A program made the translations under genes and the position numbers. From assembly GCF_034424545.1 (NCBI RefSeq), contig NZ_CP139970.1:3162001-3226000 (forward strand): a DNA stretch of 64,000 nucleotides, given 5' to 3'. Below the pieces are notes generated by a model. It searched no databases, had not been told where the DNA came from, and was given only the letters and a program-made list of their open reading frames with translations. Shown piece by piece: positions 26,125 to 36,137 of this stretch. Positions within the stretch are counted from its first letter, which is position 1, and every line of letters begins with the position of its first letter. The DNA is from Trinickia caryophylli (GTDB lineage: Bacteria > Pseudomonadota > Gammaproteobacteria > Burkholderiales > Burkholderiaceae).

Positions 26125-27903
26125 ATGCCGTTTGCGCGGCCCACCGAACGCCGTTGGGGCGTGCGGCTCGCGCGCGGCTGGCGCGCAGTCGCCGTTGGCC
26201 TCGCATTCTGTACGATGGCGTTGCCGGCAGCGGCGAAATACCGGGTCGACATCGACGCGCCGCGTCCCATCAGAAAGCTGCTCGAGCAGCACCTTGATCT
26301 CGCGCGCTTCGCCAAGCGCGAGGACATCAGCGACGACCAGTTCCAGTTCCTCGTCACCGCGACGCCGGAGCAGGTCCGCGACCTCGTGGCGACGGAAGGC
26401 TATTTCTCACCGGTGGTACGGACCGACGTGCGAGCCGTCGAAGGCAAGCGCGACGTCACCGTACACGTCGATCCGGGCCCTCGCACGGAAGTGACATCGG
26501 TCGATCTGAAGTTCGAGGGCCCCGTGACCAGCGAGGAGCCGGCGCGTGAGAACGCCGCGCGCTTCGCCTTTTCGCTGCGCACAGGCGATCCGTTCACGCA
26601 GTCGAGCTGGAGCGATGCGAAGGCCGCGGCCTTGAAGGCGCTTCAGACACGCCGCTACCTGGGGGCGAAAATCGCGCGTTCCGAGGCGCGCATCGACCCG
26701 CGCAAGCGCACCGCCGCGCTGTCGGTCACGTTTGCGAGCGGCCCGACGTTTACACTCGGACCGCTCGACATCTCGGGCGTGCGCCGCTATCCGCGGGAGA
26801 TCGTGACCAACGTGAATCCGCTGTCGGTCGGCGAATTCTACGACAGCAACCGGATCGCCGAGCTGCAACGGCAAATGCAGAACACGCCCTATTACGCAAG
26901 CGTGGCGATCGACGTCGATAGTGACGTCGACAAGCCGCACGAGACGCCGATCCACGTCAAGGTCAGCGAGTACCCCTACAACAGCGTGCGCGGCGGCGTG
27001 GGCTACGCGACCGACACGGGCGCGCACGTCCAGGGTGCCTACAGCTATCTGAACATGTTCGGGGCCGCATGGCCGCTCTCGGTGCAAGGACGGCTCGATC
27101 AGATCCAGCAGTACGGGCAGATTCAGTTGTCGATGCCCCCGGGCCAGCGCGGTTGGGTCAACAGCGCGCTGGCCTCGTACACGAGCACCGATGTGTCCGA
27201 TACCCACATCTACAGCGCGCGCATCGGCCTGCAGCGAACGCGCACGGCGCAATTCATCGATTACGCCTATTCGCTGCAGTACTACATCGATCGCCTCGAT
27301 CAGAACGCCGCGGGGCCGGTCACGAGCCGCGCGCTCGTGCCGCAGTGGTCCTGGACGCGGCGCAACGTGGACGATCCGCTCTTTCCTCGCTCGGGCAATC
27401 TGTTGCATGCCGAGGCCGGCTTCGCGCTCAAGAGCGTCGCGTCCGATGCTAGCTTTTTGCGTGGCTACGCGCGCGGGGTTCAGTATGTCCCGGTCGGCAA
27501 GCGCGATCTGGTGCTCGTCCGGGCCGAATTGGGCGGCGTGTTCACGAGCGGCAGTTCGAGCGACATTCCCGCATCGTTGCTTTTTCGCGCGGGCGGTTCG
27601 AACTCGGTGCGCGGCTATGGTTTTCAGAGCATCGGCAACAACGTTTCGGGGTCGGTGCTGCCGACCAAGTACCTGCTCACCGCAACCGCCGAGTATCAGC
27701 ATTGGTTCTCGCACAATTGGGGCGCGGCCGTCTTTTACGACATCGGCACGGCCACCGACACGTGGCACGAGCGGACGTTCTTCCCGGGTGCGGGCATCGG
27801 CGCGCGCTGGCGCAGCCCCGTGGGGCCGATCAACCTCGATCTCGCCTACGGACTACGCAACAAGAGCGTGCGGCCTTACCTGACGCTCGGCATTGCCTTC
27901 TGA
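26125..27903 (+). CDS. tamA: Translocation and assembly module outer-membrane protein TamA
   Basis: A 592-residue Omp85-family protein. A signal peptide (to about residue 37, ALPAAA-KYRVD) is followed by three POTRA domains (about 38-290), then a 16-strand barrel. The barrel has the family VRGY motif in SNSVRGYGFQSIGNN and ends with the aromatic GIAF. With TamB, encoded directly downstream, it helps insert autotransporters and other outer-membrane proteins. The ATG at 26125 is used; a GTG three codons upstream (26116) has a better-placed GGGG ribosome site and may be the real start. BamA itself would be larger, with five POTRAs. Confidence 0.92.
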   Translation: MPFARPTERRWGVRLARGWRAVAVGLAFCTMALPAAAKYRVDIDAPRPIRKLLEQHLDLARFAKREDISDDQFQFLVTATPEQVRDLVATEGYFSPVVRTDVRAVEGKRDVTVHVDPGPRTEVTSVDLKFEGPVTSEEPARENAARFAFSLRTGDPFTQSSWSDAKAAALKALQTRRYLGAKIARSEARIDPRKRTAALSVTFASGPTFTLGPLDISGVRRYPREIVTNVNPLSVGEFYDSNRIAELQRQMQNTPYYASVAIDVDSDVDKPHETPIHVKVSEYPYNSVRGGVGYATDTGAHVQGAYSYLNMFGAAWPLSVQGRLDQIQQYGQIQLSMPPGQRGWVNSALASYTSTDVSDTHIYSARIGLQRTRTAQFIDYAYSLQYYIDRLDQNAAGPVTSRALVPQWSWTRRNVDDPLFPRSGNLLHAEAGFALKSVASDASFLRGYARGVQYVPVGKRDLVLVRAELGGVFTSGSSSDIPASLLFRAGGSNSVRGYGFQSIGNNVSGSVLPTKYLLTATAEYQHWFSHNWGAAVFYDIGTATDTWHERTFFPGAGIGARWRSPVGPINLDLAYGLRNKSVRPYLTLGIAF

Positions 27904-27934
27904 CACTGCAGATATTTCCGATCCCTTCGATTGC

Positions 27935-30900
27935 ATGACGAACGAATCGTCTCCAACGCCTTCCGACGACGCGCAGCGCGGCGATGAGCCGCATCCGCCG
28001 CGCCGGCCGCGCCCACCGCGCCGTGGGCGTCGCGTGCTGCGCGGGTTGGGAATCGCGGTGTTCGCGCTCGTCGCACTCGCGCTGGCGGCCGTCCTCGCGC
28101 TCTATGGCGCGGTGACGACCGAGCGCGGGACGCGCCTTGTCTGGCGCGCCGCCGTAGCCGTATCGGGCGGCCGGCTCACGGGTACGCTCGAAGGCGGCAC
28201 GCTCGCACAGGGGCTGCGGCTCTCCGATGTGCACTGGGCGCAGCCTGGCCCCGGGGGCGGTACCGATATCCGCATCGATAGGCTGAGCGGACGTTGGGCA
28301 CTCACGCGCGCGCCGTGGCGGTTCACGATCGAGGATTTGTCGGCCCGCACGATCGAGGCGCGGCTCGCGCCGTCGCAAAACAATGCGCCGATGGTGCTGC
28401 CGCAGAGCCTGCGGCTGCCGCTCGAACTCGATATCCGCTCGGTTTATGTCGGCAAGCTCCGTCTCATCGACGGCAAGAGCGCGGCAGAGTACGGCGGCCT
28501 GCGCCTCGCCGGCCGCAGCGACGGCCGTCACCACACACTGTCGCTCGGGAGTCTCGACACGCCGTACGGCGCCGTCGACGCGCGGCTCGCGCTCGACGGC
28601 GTGCGGCCGTTCGCGCTTTCTGGCGATGCCCGCTATGCGGGCAAGCTCGAGAACGAACCTGTGAGCGTGGCGGCCCGCCTCGGTGGCACGCTCGAGGCGT
28701 TGAGCGCCGATATCGACGCGACGGGGTTCAAGCTCAAAGGGCGCGCACATGTCGAGGCGAAGCCGTTCGCGAGCGTCGTGCTCGAACGTGCCACGCTTTC
28801 GTTTGCCCATGTCGATCCGCGTGCATTCAGCCCGGGCGCGCCTGCCGCGGACCTTTCGCTCGATGCGCAGATCGCGCCTGTGCCGGGCGCCGGCACGTTC
28901 ACCGTCGCGGGCCCGGTGTCGATCGTCAACGCCAGGCCGGGGCGGCTCGATGCCGGGCTCTTGCCGCTCATCGATGCACGCGCCGAGGTCCGGCTCGACG
29001 CCCGCGAGGAGCGGATCGCCGGGCTGCGGATCCGGCTTGTCGACGACGCGACGCTCGTGGGCGGCGGCACGCTGCGAAGGGGGCGCGGGCGCATCGATCT
29101 GCAGGCGGCGGGGCTCGATCTGAACACGCTGGCGCCAGCGGTCAGGCCGACTGCGCTCGAAGGCCCGATCGGCATCACGCTCGACGGGCCGACGCAGGCG
29201 CTCGAGTTCGACCTCGCGGACAAGCGCGCTGGTCTCGGTGCGCGTGCGAAGGTGTCGCTCGAGCCCAGCCGTATCGCACTGCGCGACGTACGCGTGACGG
29301 CGGGCGCGGGGCGCGCCGAGCTCGAGGGGACGTTGGCGCGCGACGCCGAGAGCCGCTATTCGCTGCGTGCGACGCTTGCCGCGTTCGACCCGCGCCTCGT
29401 GCTGGCGGCGACGCAGGCAGGCGCGAAAACGCGGGCCGCGGCCGCGGCTCGCCGTACGGCCGCCGTGAAACCGCGTGCGTCGGCGTCCGGCTCGCCGACT
29501 AAGCCTGGCATGCGCGCGAGCACCTCGAAGCAGGCTGTGACCGGGGTGACGGCGTGGCCTGAGGCGCGCGTGACCGGCACGTTCGCGGCAGAAGGCGCGC
29601 TCGCGCCGGTGCTGACGACGAAGCTGCGCTTCGCTCTGGGGCCGAGCGTGTACGACGGCCTGCCGCTCACGGGAGCGGGTACGCTGCAGGTGGTGGGGCA
29701 GCGGCTCCTGCCGAGCGAGGCACGGCTGTCCATCGCGGGCAACGACGTGGAGCTGAACGGCAGCTTCGGCACAGCGGCGGATCGCCTGCGCTTTCATGTG
29801 GCTGCGCCGCACCTCGAGCGGCTCGGCTTTGGCGTCGCGGGCGCGGTGCTTGCGGACGGCGACGTGACCGGCTCCCTCGCGCATCCGAACGTGACGCTTT
29901 CGTACGACGCGCGCGGTGTGGCGTTCGGCGAGAACCGTGTCGGCTCGGCCCAGGGGCGGGCGCTCCTTCGCGACGGTGCGAACGGCGCGCTCGAACTGAC
30001 CACGCAGGCGCGGGATGTGCATACGGGTATCGCCGATCTCGCGGCGCTGTCGGCCCACGTCACCGGCACGCGCGCGCGGCATGCATTCGACGCGAGTGCC
30101 AAGGGCACGCTGCGTGGCCGGCCGATCGATCTGGCGCTCGCGGCGTCTGGTGGCCTCGCCGATACGCGCGACGGGCCGCGCTGGAGCGGTACGGTCACGC
30201 GGCTGACGAACACGGGCATGCCGGCGCTGGAACTGCAGGCCCCGCTCAGCGTGACGGCCGCGCGCGACTTGGTTTCGCTCGGCGCGACGCGCCTCGCCCT
30301 CGAGGGCGCGAGGCTCGATCTGCGCTCGCTCGCCTACGATCATGGCACGCTGCGTTCGGCCGGCTCGGTTTCGGCGTTATCGGTGGCCCGCCTGCTCGCG
30401 ATCCGCGAGGAATTGACAGGCACACCGTCGCGCGTGCGAAGCGACCTCGTCTTTGCGGGCGACTGGGACTTCTCGCTCGGGCGTACGGCAACCGGCTATG
30501 CGCGTCTTGCCCGCGTGAGCGGCGACTTGTCGGTGGATACGGGCCGCGGCGGGCTGGCCCCGCTCGGCATCACGGCGCTGGCGGCGCGCGCCGAGTTCGG
30601 CGCCGGCAATCGTCTCGCCGCTACGCTGCATGCGGCGGCGAGCCGGATCGGCACCGCCGACGCGCGCGTGGGCCTGCCGCTCACGCCCGATCGGGCGCGC
30701 GGCGGTCTGCTCGGCGTTTCGGCCGATGCGCCGCTCGATGGAACGATCGCGGCCGACGTCCCGTCGCTGAAGACGACGGGCGGCCTCTTCGGGCCGAGCT
30801 ATCTGCTCGACGGACGCCTCGCGCTGAAGCTGGCGGTGGCCGGCACGGCGGCCAAGCCCGCGCTCTCGGGTTCGCTGACGGGCGATTCGCTCTCGGCGAC

Positions 30901-32047
30901 GTTCGTCGACCAGGGTGTGCAGTTGAAAGACGGCGTGATTCGCATTGCCCTGTCCGAAAACCTCGTCGATTTTCAGCGCGTCGAATTCCACGGCGGCGAC
31001 GGGACGCTGCGCGCGACGGGCAAGATTCGGCTCGATGCCGCCGAGCCCGATCTGACGGCACAGATCGTGGCCGACAAACTGGCGCTCTTCGCGGCACCCG
31101 ATCGGCAACTGTCTCTGTCGGGCAGCGCGACGGTGGCCAATGGCGGCGCGGCCGGCGGCATCGACATCGACGGCAGGTTCCGCGTCGATCACGCGCTCTT
31201 CGATATGCCGGAGCAGCCGGCGCCGCAACTGTCCGACGACGTGGTGATCGTGCGCAACAATGCCGTGGTGCGGGGCTCTCCTCCGCCGATGGAGCCGGCG
31301 ATGAACAAACCGGTCGGGCGCTTTGCGCCGCGCGCCAACGTCGACATCGACCTTGGGCGTGACTTCCGCTTCCGGGGGCGCGGCGCGGATCTGGGCCTGC
31401 GCGGCACGGTGACGATGCTGTCCGCGCCGAACCAGCCGTTGCGCGCGGTGGGCAACGTGCGCGTGACCGAAGGTTCGACCTATACGCAATTCGGTCGCAA
31501 GCTCGGGATCGAAAACGGCTACTTCACGTTCAATGGCCCGGTGGCGAATCCTGGCGTCAACATCCTTGCCATGCGGCGCAATCAGGAAGTCGAAGCGGGC
31601 GTGCAGGTGACGGGTACCGTCAACACGCCGGCCGTGAAGCTCGTGTCCGAGCCGAACGTACCTGACGACGAAAAGCTCTCATGGCTGCTGTTCGGCCACG
31701 GTACGGACCAGGGCAACAACCTCGGCCAGCAAAGCTCGATGACGACAGCGCTTGCTCTGCTCGGCAGCGCAACGGGCAAGCGCGTGGCGCAGACGTTCGG
31801 GCTCGACGAATTCACCGTCGGCCGCAGCGACGTGGGCTTGACCGATCCGGAAGTCATCATGATTTCGAAGGCCATCAACGAGCGGCTCGTATTCGGCTAC
31901 GAACAAGGGCTGCAGTCGGCAAGCAACGCTTTCAAGGCGACTATCAACCTGTCGCGCTTCTGGTCGGTTTCCGCTTATACGGGTACGTTCCAGGGAGTTG
32001 ATATCGATTTCACACGTCGTTTCGACGGTTTTGGATCACGGCGGTGA
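27935..32047 (+). CDS. tamB: Translocation and assembly module inner-membrane protein TamB
   Basis: A 1370-residue protein. After a basic, proline-rich N-terminus it has one membrane segment (residues about 38-60), a very long periplasmic beta-helical region, and the C-terminal DUF490 domain (from about residue 1000, with the conserved end FQGVDIDFTRRFDGFG). TamB spans the periplasm and works with TamA; AsmA-like proteins of this class also move phospholipids to the outer membrane. It starts 31 bp after tamA, so they form an operon. The ATG at 27935 precedes the typical charged start; an in-frame start 14 codons earlier would overlap tamA. Confidence 0.93.
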   Translation: MTNESSPTPSDDAQRGDEPHPPRRPRPPRRGRRVLRGLGIAVFALVALALAAVLALYGAVTTERGTRLVWRAAVAVSGGRLTGTLEGGTLAQGLRLSDVHWAQPGPGGGTDIRIDRLSGRWALTRAPWRFTIEDLSARTIEARLAPSQNNAPMVLPQSLRLPLELDIRSVYVGKLRLIDGKSAAEYGGLRLAGRSDGRHHTLSLGSLDTPYGAVDARLALDGVRPFALSGDARYAGKLENEPVSVAARLGGTLEALSADIDATGFKLKGRAHVEAKPFASVVLERATLSFAHVDPRAFSPGAPAADLSLDAQIAPVPGAGTFTVAGPVSIVNARPGRLDAGLLPLIDARAEVRLDAREERIAGLRIRLVDDATLVGGGTLRRGRGRIDLQAAGLDLNTLAPAVRPTALEGPIGITLDGPTQALEFDLADKRAGLGARAKVSLEPSRIALRDVRVTAGAGRAELEGTLARDAESRYSLRATLAAFDPRLVLAATQAGAKTRAAAAARRTAAVKPRASASGSPTKPGMRASTSKQAVTGVTAWPEARVTGTFAAEGALAPVLTTKLRFALGPSVYDGLPLTGAGTLQVVGQRLLPSEARLSIAGNDVELNGSFGTAADRLRFHVAAPHLERLGFGVAGAVLADGDVTGSLAHPNVTLSYDARGVAFGENRVGSAQGRALLRDGANGALELTTQARDVHTGIADLAALSAHVTGTRARHAFDASAKGTLRGRPIDLALAASGGLADTRDGPRWSGTVTRLTNTGMPALELQAPLSVTAARDLVSLGATRLALEGARLDLRSLAYDHGTLRSAGSVSALSVARLLAIREELTGTPSRVRSDLVFAGDWDFSLGRTATGYARLARVSGDLSVDTGRGGLAPLGITALAARAEFGAGNRLAATLHAAASRIGTADARVGLPLTPDRARGGLLGVSADAPLDGTIAADVPSLKTTGGLFGPSYLLDGRLALKLAVAGTAAKPALSGSLTGDSLSATFVDQGVQLKDGVIRIALSENLVDFQRVEFHGGDGTLRATGKIRLDAAEPDLTAQIVADKLALFAAPDRQLSLSGSATVANGGAAGGIDIDGRFRVDHALFDMPEQPAPQLSDDVVIVRNNAVVRGSPPPMEPAMNKPVGRFAPRANVDIDLGRDFRFRGRGADLGLRGTVTMLSAPNQPLRAVGNVRVTEGSTYTQFGRKLGIENGYFTFNGPVANPGVNILAMRRNQEVEAGVQVTGTVNTPAVKLVSEPNVPDDEKLSWLLFGHGTDQGNNLGQQSSMTTALALLGSATGKRVAQTFGLDEFTVGRSDVGLTDPEVIMISKAINERLVFGYEQGLQSASNAFKATINLSRFWSVSAYTGTFQGVDIDFTRRFDGFGSRR

Positions 32048-32050
32048 GCT

Positions 32051-32077
32051 CGCGCGCCCGAGTCGTTCGGGCGCGCG
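32051..32077 (+). terminator. Hairpin downstream of tamB
   Basis: A perfect 11-bp stem CGCGCGCCCGA / TCGGGCGCGCG with a GTCGT loop lies 3 bp after the tamB stop. The first T-run comes only 17 nt later (32094-32098), so it is a likely but imperfect intrinsic terminator. Confidence 0.6.
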
Positions 32078-32151
32078 CATGCCGAAAAATGAGAATTTTT
32101 CCCTCCCACTGGTGCCGGGCAATCCGGTCTGATGCGTCTCCTCTTGTCCAA

Positions 32152-32163
32152 TCCTTCGAAGGA
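32152..32163 (+). promoter_or_regulatory. Palindrome covering the ribosome site of the 32.2-kb gene
   Basis: TCCTTCGAAGGA is a perfect 12-bp palindrome whose right half is the AAGGA of the ribosome binding site, 9 nt before the ATG at 32173. Folding would hide the site. Confidence 0.45.
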
Positions 32164-32172
32164 GATCATCGA

Positions 32173-32889
32173 ATGAACGCCCATATGTGCCGCCTGCCGC
32201 GCCCAATGGTTCACGATAGCTCGGCTGCTTATGTCGAAGACCGTGGCCAGCCCACCGCCGCGATGCCGGGCAACGACGGGTACTACAGGTTTACGGACTC
32301 GCTTGTCGGCGCGCGGCGTCTCGCTGTCGTCGGCGAGAGCGAGGCGGATATCGCGGAGTTTTTCGACAAATTCCCGGAGCGGGGCATCGAGAGCGCGGTC
32401 CCCGGGCAGCCCGACATCTATACCGGCATGTTCGCCTACGAGCCCGGCGATCGGTTCGCGCACAGCCTCTTTCCACTCAACGATTCGGCCATGGCGCTTT
32501 TTCGTGGCGCGACATCGCTCGCGTCGGCCGAGAGTCTCACAAAGTCGGCGCTGCTCGGCAAGGCCGCGGCGCCAGCGCTGCCGCCCGGCAGGGTGCCTCA
32601 TCTGCCTGAGGCGGTAAGGGCTACGGTGAAAACGGCCAGCGGCGCAATCGGTCCGCTCGAGAAAGCGTTGCCCGACGTTGCCGCGGCGATTCAGGACCGC
32701 GCGAGCGCCATCAAGGACGACATCAAGCGCAAGCTTCACCTCGGTGGGGCGGAGGCGGACAAGGCGACGAAGCCGCTGGTCGCCGTCGTCTTCAGCTACA
32801 TGCCCGAGGAGGGCATGACGAAGGTGGGGCGGCACCGCGTCGACTTCGAGACCTTGTCGGCCCGGGTGCCTGCCGGCCGCCGGCAGTAG
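32173..32889 (+). CDS. Protein of unknown function
   Basis: A 238-residue protein I do not recognise. It has no signal peptide or membrane segment. The first half looks globular (YYRFTDSLVGARRLAVVGES, then IAEFFDKFPERGIES, GMFAYEPGDRFAH). Residues about 115-200 are Ala and Lys rich and helical (AAAIQDRASAIKDDIKRKL). The end contains VAVVFSYMPEEGMTKVGR. A strong AAGGAG ribosome site supports the ATG. It stands alone between the tamB terminator and the convergent metG. Third-position G+C is a little lower than in its neighbours, which may hint at later acquisition, but this is an impression only. Confidence 0.65.
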   Translation: MNAHMCRLPRPMVHDSSAAYVEDRGQPTAAMPGNDGYYRFTDSLVGARRLAVVGESEADIAEFFDKFPERGIESAVPGQPDIYTGMFAYEPGDRFAHSLFPLNDSAMALFRGATSLASAESLTKSALLGKAAAPALPPGRVPHLPEAVRATVKTASGAIGPLEKALPDVAAAIQDRASAIKDDIKRKLHLGGAEADKATKPLVAVVFSYMPEEGMTKVGRHRVDFETLSARVPAGRRQ

Positions 32890-32921
32890 GGCACCGGCAG
32901 TAGAGCACCGGCAGCGGGGTG
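32880..32921. repeat. 14-bp tandem repeat, three units
   Basis: CCGGCAGTAGGGCA, CCGGCAGTAGAGCA and CCGGCAGCGGGGTG stand head to tail. The first unit contains the stop codon of the unknown gene, so slippage here could change the protein's C-terminus. The array fills the gap before the metG end. Confidence 0.65.
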
Positions 32922-32932
32922 CCGCGCGCCGC

Positions 32933-35122
32933 TTAGCGCACGCGCATGCCGGGCTTCGCGCCCTCGTGCGGCTCGAGGATGTAGAGGCCCGGTTCGGCTT
33001 TCTCGTCCCGGGCCGAGGCGGCCAGCACCATGCCTTCCGACAGGCCGAATTTCATTTTGCGCGGGGCGAGGTTCGCCACCATCACCGTCAATTTGCCGAC
33101 GAGATCCTCGGGACGATAGGCCGATTTGATGCCGGAGAACACGTTGCGCGTCTTCTCTTCGCCGACGTCGAGCGTCAACTGCAGCAGCTTGTCGGATCCT
33201 TCCACGGCCTTGCATTCGACGATGCGCGCGATGCGCAGATCGATCTTGGCGAAGTCGTCGATCGAGATTGTCGCCTCGCCGGGCTCGGCGCCTGTTGGAT
33301 TCGCGCTCGCGGCCGAGGCGGGCTTGCCCGTGCCCGCCGTTTCCACGGCCTTCGCCGCCTTGGCTGTCTTGCCGGCGGTATCGGCCACCGCGGCCACCGA
33401 GGCTGACGCTTCGCCGGTGGGCTGCAGCGTCGCGCGGTTGGCGGCGATCAGCGCTTCGATCTGCTTGGGGTCGACGCGCGTCATCAGGTGCTTGTAGGCG
33501 TTGATCGGTTGAGCCGACGAAAGCGGCGTATCGGCATCGCGCCAGGCAAGCGGCGCCACGCCGAGGAACGTCTCGACGTTGGCGGCCAGTGCGGGCAGCA
33601 CGGGCTTGAGCGCGATCGTCAGCAGGCGGAACGCTTCCAGGCTCACGCTCACCGTCTCGTGCAGCGCGACGGCATTGGCCGCATCCTTGGCCTGGTCCCA
33701 CGGCTTGGCCGTGTCGACATAGGCGTTGACGGCATCGGCGAGTTCCATCGTCTGGCGGATAGCGCGGCCGTACTCGCGCGTTTCGTAGTGGGCGGCGATC
33801 TCGCCGATTGCCGCGCGCAGCCTGGCGAGCAGCGGATGATGCATCGCGCTGTCCTGCACCCGGCCTTCGAAGCGCTTGATCAGAAACCCGGCCGCACGGC
33901 TCGCGATGTTGACGTACTTGCCGACGACGTCGCTGTTCACGCGTGCCTGGAAATCCTCGAGGTTGAGGTCGATGTCCTCCATCGTGGCGTTCAGCTTCGC
34001 GGCGAAGTAGTAGCGCAGCCACTCCGGGTTCAAGCCTGTGTCGATAAAGCTGCGCGCCGTGATGAACGTGCCGCGCGACTTCGACATCTTCGCGCCGTCG
34101 ACGGTCAGAAAACCGTGCGCGAACACGTTGGTCGGGGTCCGATGCCCCGAGAACTCGAGCATGGCCGGCCAGAAGAGCGTGTGGAAATAGAGGATGTCCT
34201 TGCCGATGAAGTGATATTGCTCGGTGCTCGAGCCCTTGCGGACCCACGCGTCGAAGTCGAGCCCGAGCCGCGCGGCGAGATTCTTGAAGCTCGCGTAGTA
34301 GCCGACGGGCGCATCGAGCCAGACGTAGAAGTACTTGCCCGGCGCGCCGGGGATCTCGAAACCGAAATAGGGCGCATCGCGCGAGATGTCCCAATCGGCC
34401 AGCTTCGCCTCGCCGGCATCGCCCAGCCATTCGCGCATCTTGTTCGTGGCTTCGGGCTGCGCCAGGCCGCCCACCCAGCCGCGCAGGAACGACTCGCAGC
34501 GCGGATCCGACAGACGGAAGAAGTAGTGCGTCGACTTGCGGCGCACGGGCGTGGCGCCCGAGACGGCCGAGTAAGGATTGACGAGCTCCGTCGGCTGATA
34601 GGTCGAGCCGCAGACCTCGCAGCTGTCGCCGTACTGATCCTTGGCGCCGCACTTCGGGCATTCGCCCTTGATGAAGCGGTCCGGCAGGAACATTTCCTTG
34701 ACGGGGTCGTACGCCTGCTCGATCTCGCGCGCATCGATGAGCCCCGCTTCCTTCAGGGCGAGAAAGATCGATTCGCATTGCTCGCGGTTTTCGTCCGAAT
34801 CGGTCGTGTAGTAGTTGTCGAACGACACCAGGAAATTGTCGAAGTCGCGCTTGTGCTCGCCCCAGACGCGTTCGATCAGCGCCTTCGGCGTGATGCCCTC
34901 CTTCTCTGCGCTGAGCATGACCGGCGTGCCGTGCGTGTCGTCGGCGCCCACGTAGTAGACCTCGTGTCCGTGCATTCGCAGCGCGCGCACCCAGATGTCG
35001 GTCTGGAGATACTCGACCAGATGGCCGAGATGGATCTGTCCGTTCGCATAAGGCAGGGCGGACGTGACGAGGATCCGGCGCGCGGCGGCGCCTGAAACGG
35101 GGGCTGAGACGGAAGCGGTCAT
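32933..35122 (-). CDS. metG: Methionyl-tRNA synthetase
   Basis: A 729-residue class I synthetase. It has the HIGH motif as HLGH in [15 protein letters not shown], a zinc knuckle [18 protein letters not shown], and KMSKS in [11 protein letters not shown]. After an Ala-rich linker (residues about 560-610) comes the C-terminal Trbp111-like tRNA-binding domain ([20 protein letters not shown]), so it is the long dimeric form. The ATG at 35122 gives the normal N-terminus; an earlier in-frame ATG would add 73 low-complexity residues. Confidence 0.96.
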   Translation of the reverse strand: MTASVSAPVSGAAARRILVTSALPYANGQIHLGHLVEYLQTDIWVRALRMHGHEVYYVGADDTHGTPVMLSAEKEGITPKALIERVWGEHKRDFDNFLVSFDNYYTTDSDENREQCESIFLALKEAGLIDAREIEQAYDPVKEMFLPDRFIKGECPKCGAKDQYGDSCEVCGSTYQPTELVNPYSAVSGATPVRRKSTHYFFRLSDPRCESFLRGWVGGLAQPEATNKMREWLGDAGEAKLADWDISRDAPYFGFEIPGAPGKYFYVWLDAPVGYYASFKNLAARLGLDFDAWVRKGSSTEQYHFIGKDILYFHTLFWPAMLEFSGHRTPTNVFAHGFLTVDGAKMSKSRGTFITARSFIDTGLNPEWLRYYFAAKLNATMEDIDLNLEDFQARVNSDVVGKYVNIASRAAGFLIKRFEGRVQDSAMHHPLLARLRAAIGEIAAHYETREYGRAIRQTMELADAVNAYVDTAKPWDQAKDAANAVALHETVSVSLEAFRLLTIALKPVLPALAANVETFLGVAPLAWRDADTPLSSAQPINAYKHLMTRVDPKQIEALIAANRATLQPTGEASASVAAVADTAGKTAKAAKAVETAGTGKPASAASANPTGAEPGEATISIDDFAKIDLRIARIVECKAVEGSDKLLQLTLDVGEEKTRNVFSGIKSAYRPEDLVGKLTVMVANLAPRKMKFGLSEGMVLAASARDEKAEPGLYILEPHEGAKPGMRVR

Positions 35123-35159
35123 TGGCGTTCGAAGGGATTGACGCGGAAGGAAAGCGCCG

Positions 35160-35165
35160 ATTTTA
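35160..35165 (-). promoter_or_regulatory. Candidate -10 box of metG
   Basis: TAAAAT in the context CTGCTAAAATCGGCGC, 38 bp upstream of the metG ATG. Confidence 0.45.
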
Positions 35166-35270
35166 GCAGGCGTGCCGCGCTGCGGCCGCGCCGTTGCGGG
35201 CGGCGGGGTGCCGTGCGCAGGCCTCGGGGCCGCGAATCGGGGTTCGAGGGGGAAAAACGGGCAAAAAAAA

Positions 35271-35291
35271 CCGGGGCGATCAAGGCCCCGG
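35271..35291 (-). terminator. Rho-independent terminator of the OmpA-type lipoprotein gene
   Basis: On the minus strand a 7-bp G+C stem (CCGGGGC / GCCCCGG) with a 7-nt loop is followed by eight T residues (35270-35263). It lies 180 bp after the lipoprotein stop codon and would also shield metG from readthrough. Confidence 0.85.
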
Positions 35292-35377
35292 AGCAACAAC
35301 GACAAGAGGAGAATGGTGACGCGGCGGCCAACGCCAGCCACGTACCGTTCGTAGAGACAGCGTTTTTTCGGGCGAGT

Positions 35378-35393
35378 TCGAAAAATTTTTCGA
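35378..35393. other. 16-bp A+T-rich perfect palindrome
   Basis: TCGAAAAATTTTTCGA is a perfect palindrome in otherwise G+C-rich DNA, 78 bp after the lipoprotein gene. It could be a protein-binding site or a minor terminator. Confidence 0.4.
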
Positions 35394-35471
35394 TTTGTTT
35401 ACCGGAAGCCTCCAGGCGCCCGAGGCGCCGGCCGCGAGGCTCCGCCCGCCCGCTATGCTGGCTACCTGTCG

Positions 35472-36137
35472 TTATTGATAGTTGGGGGTTTGGCCGTGTT
35501 GCGCGAGCGCCTTCAAATAGACCTCGACGCGGCGGTTGGCGGCGCGCCCCGCCTCCGTGTTGTTGTCGCCAACCGGGTCTGCCGGACCGAAGCCGCGCGC
35601 CGCGAGGCGGTTGGGGGCGACCCCGCGCTGGCTCAGATAGCCGGCAACAGCGTCAGCCCGGCTTTGCGACAATCGCTGATTGAGCTCGGAGCCGCCGGTG
35701 ATGTCCGTGTACCCGCGCACGTCGGCCACGAGTTCGGGGTTCTGGCGCATCTGGTTCGCCACTTCGTCGAGCGTGCGGGCGAGCGACGGACTGATCTGAG
35801 CACTATTGACGGCGAACGCGTCGGTGGCCGGAATGTTCACCTTCAGCGATCCGTCACCCTGTTCGTTTACCGTGGTGCCGGTTCCCTTCGATGCGCCCGA
35901 GATCTTGTTGCGGATCGCCTGCCAGTTGTAGCCCGTGATGCCGCCGGCCAGCGCGCCTACGCCAGCGCCGATCGCGGCGCCCTTGCCGCCGCCGAAGATG
36001 GCGCCGAGGCCCGCGCCCAGCGCTGCGCCGGCACCCGTGCCGACAGCCGCATTATTCTGCTGCTGCGTGGCGCAGCCGGCGAGCAGTGTGCCTGCGACGG
36101 CGAACACGCTCAGACGAGTCATGATCTTTGCATTCAT
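35472..36137 (-). CDS. OmpA-family lipoprotein with glycine zipper
   Basis: A 221-residue outer-membrane lipoprotein. The signal peptide ends in the lipobox LLAGC (Cys22). Residues 30-70 are a glycine-zipper stretch (GTGAGAALGAGLGAIFGGG). The C-terminal OmpA domain contains the peptidoglycan-binding signature (RGYTDITGGSELNQRLSQSR) and NRRVEVYLKA. It probably tethers the outer membrane to peptidoglycan. The start MNAKIMTRLS follows a GAAGAA purine run; an ATG 11 codons upstream is possible. It is divergent from mrp and ends in a strong terminator. Confidence 0.88.
   Translation of the reverse strand: MNAKIMTRLSVFAVAGTLLAGCATQQQNNAAVGTGAGAALGAGLGAIFGGGKGAAIGAGVGALAGGITGYNWQAIRNKISGASKGTGTTVNEQGDGSLKVNIPATDAFAVNSAQISPSLARTLDEVANQMRQNPELVADVRGYTDITGGSELNQRLSQSRADAVAGYLSQRGVAPNRLAARGFGPADPVGDNNTEAGRAANRRVEVYLKALAQHGQTPNYQ

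Larger units (their letters stand above)
35123..35471. other. 349-bp gap between metG and the OmpA-type gene
   Basis: It holds the metG promoter region on the left, a strong terminator for the upstream gene in the middle, and an A+T-rich palindrome on the right. No convincing small gene is seen; open frames here lack ribosome sites. Confidence 0.6.
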
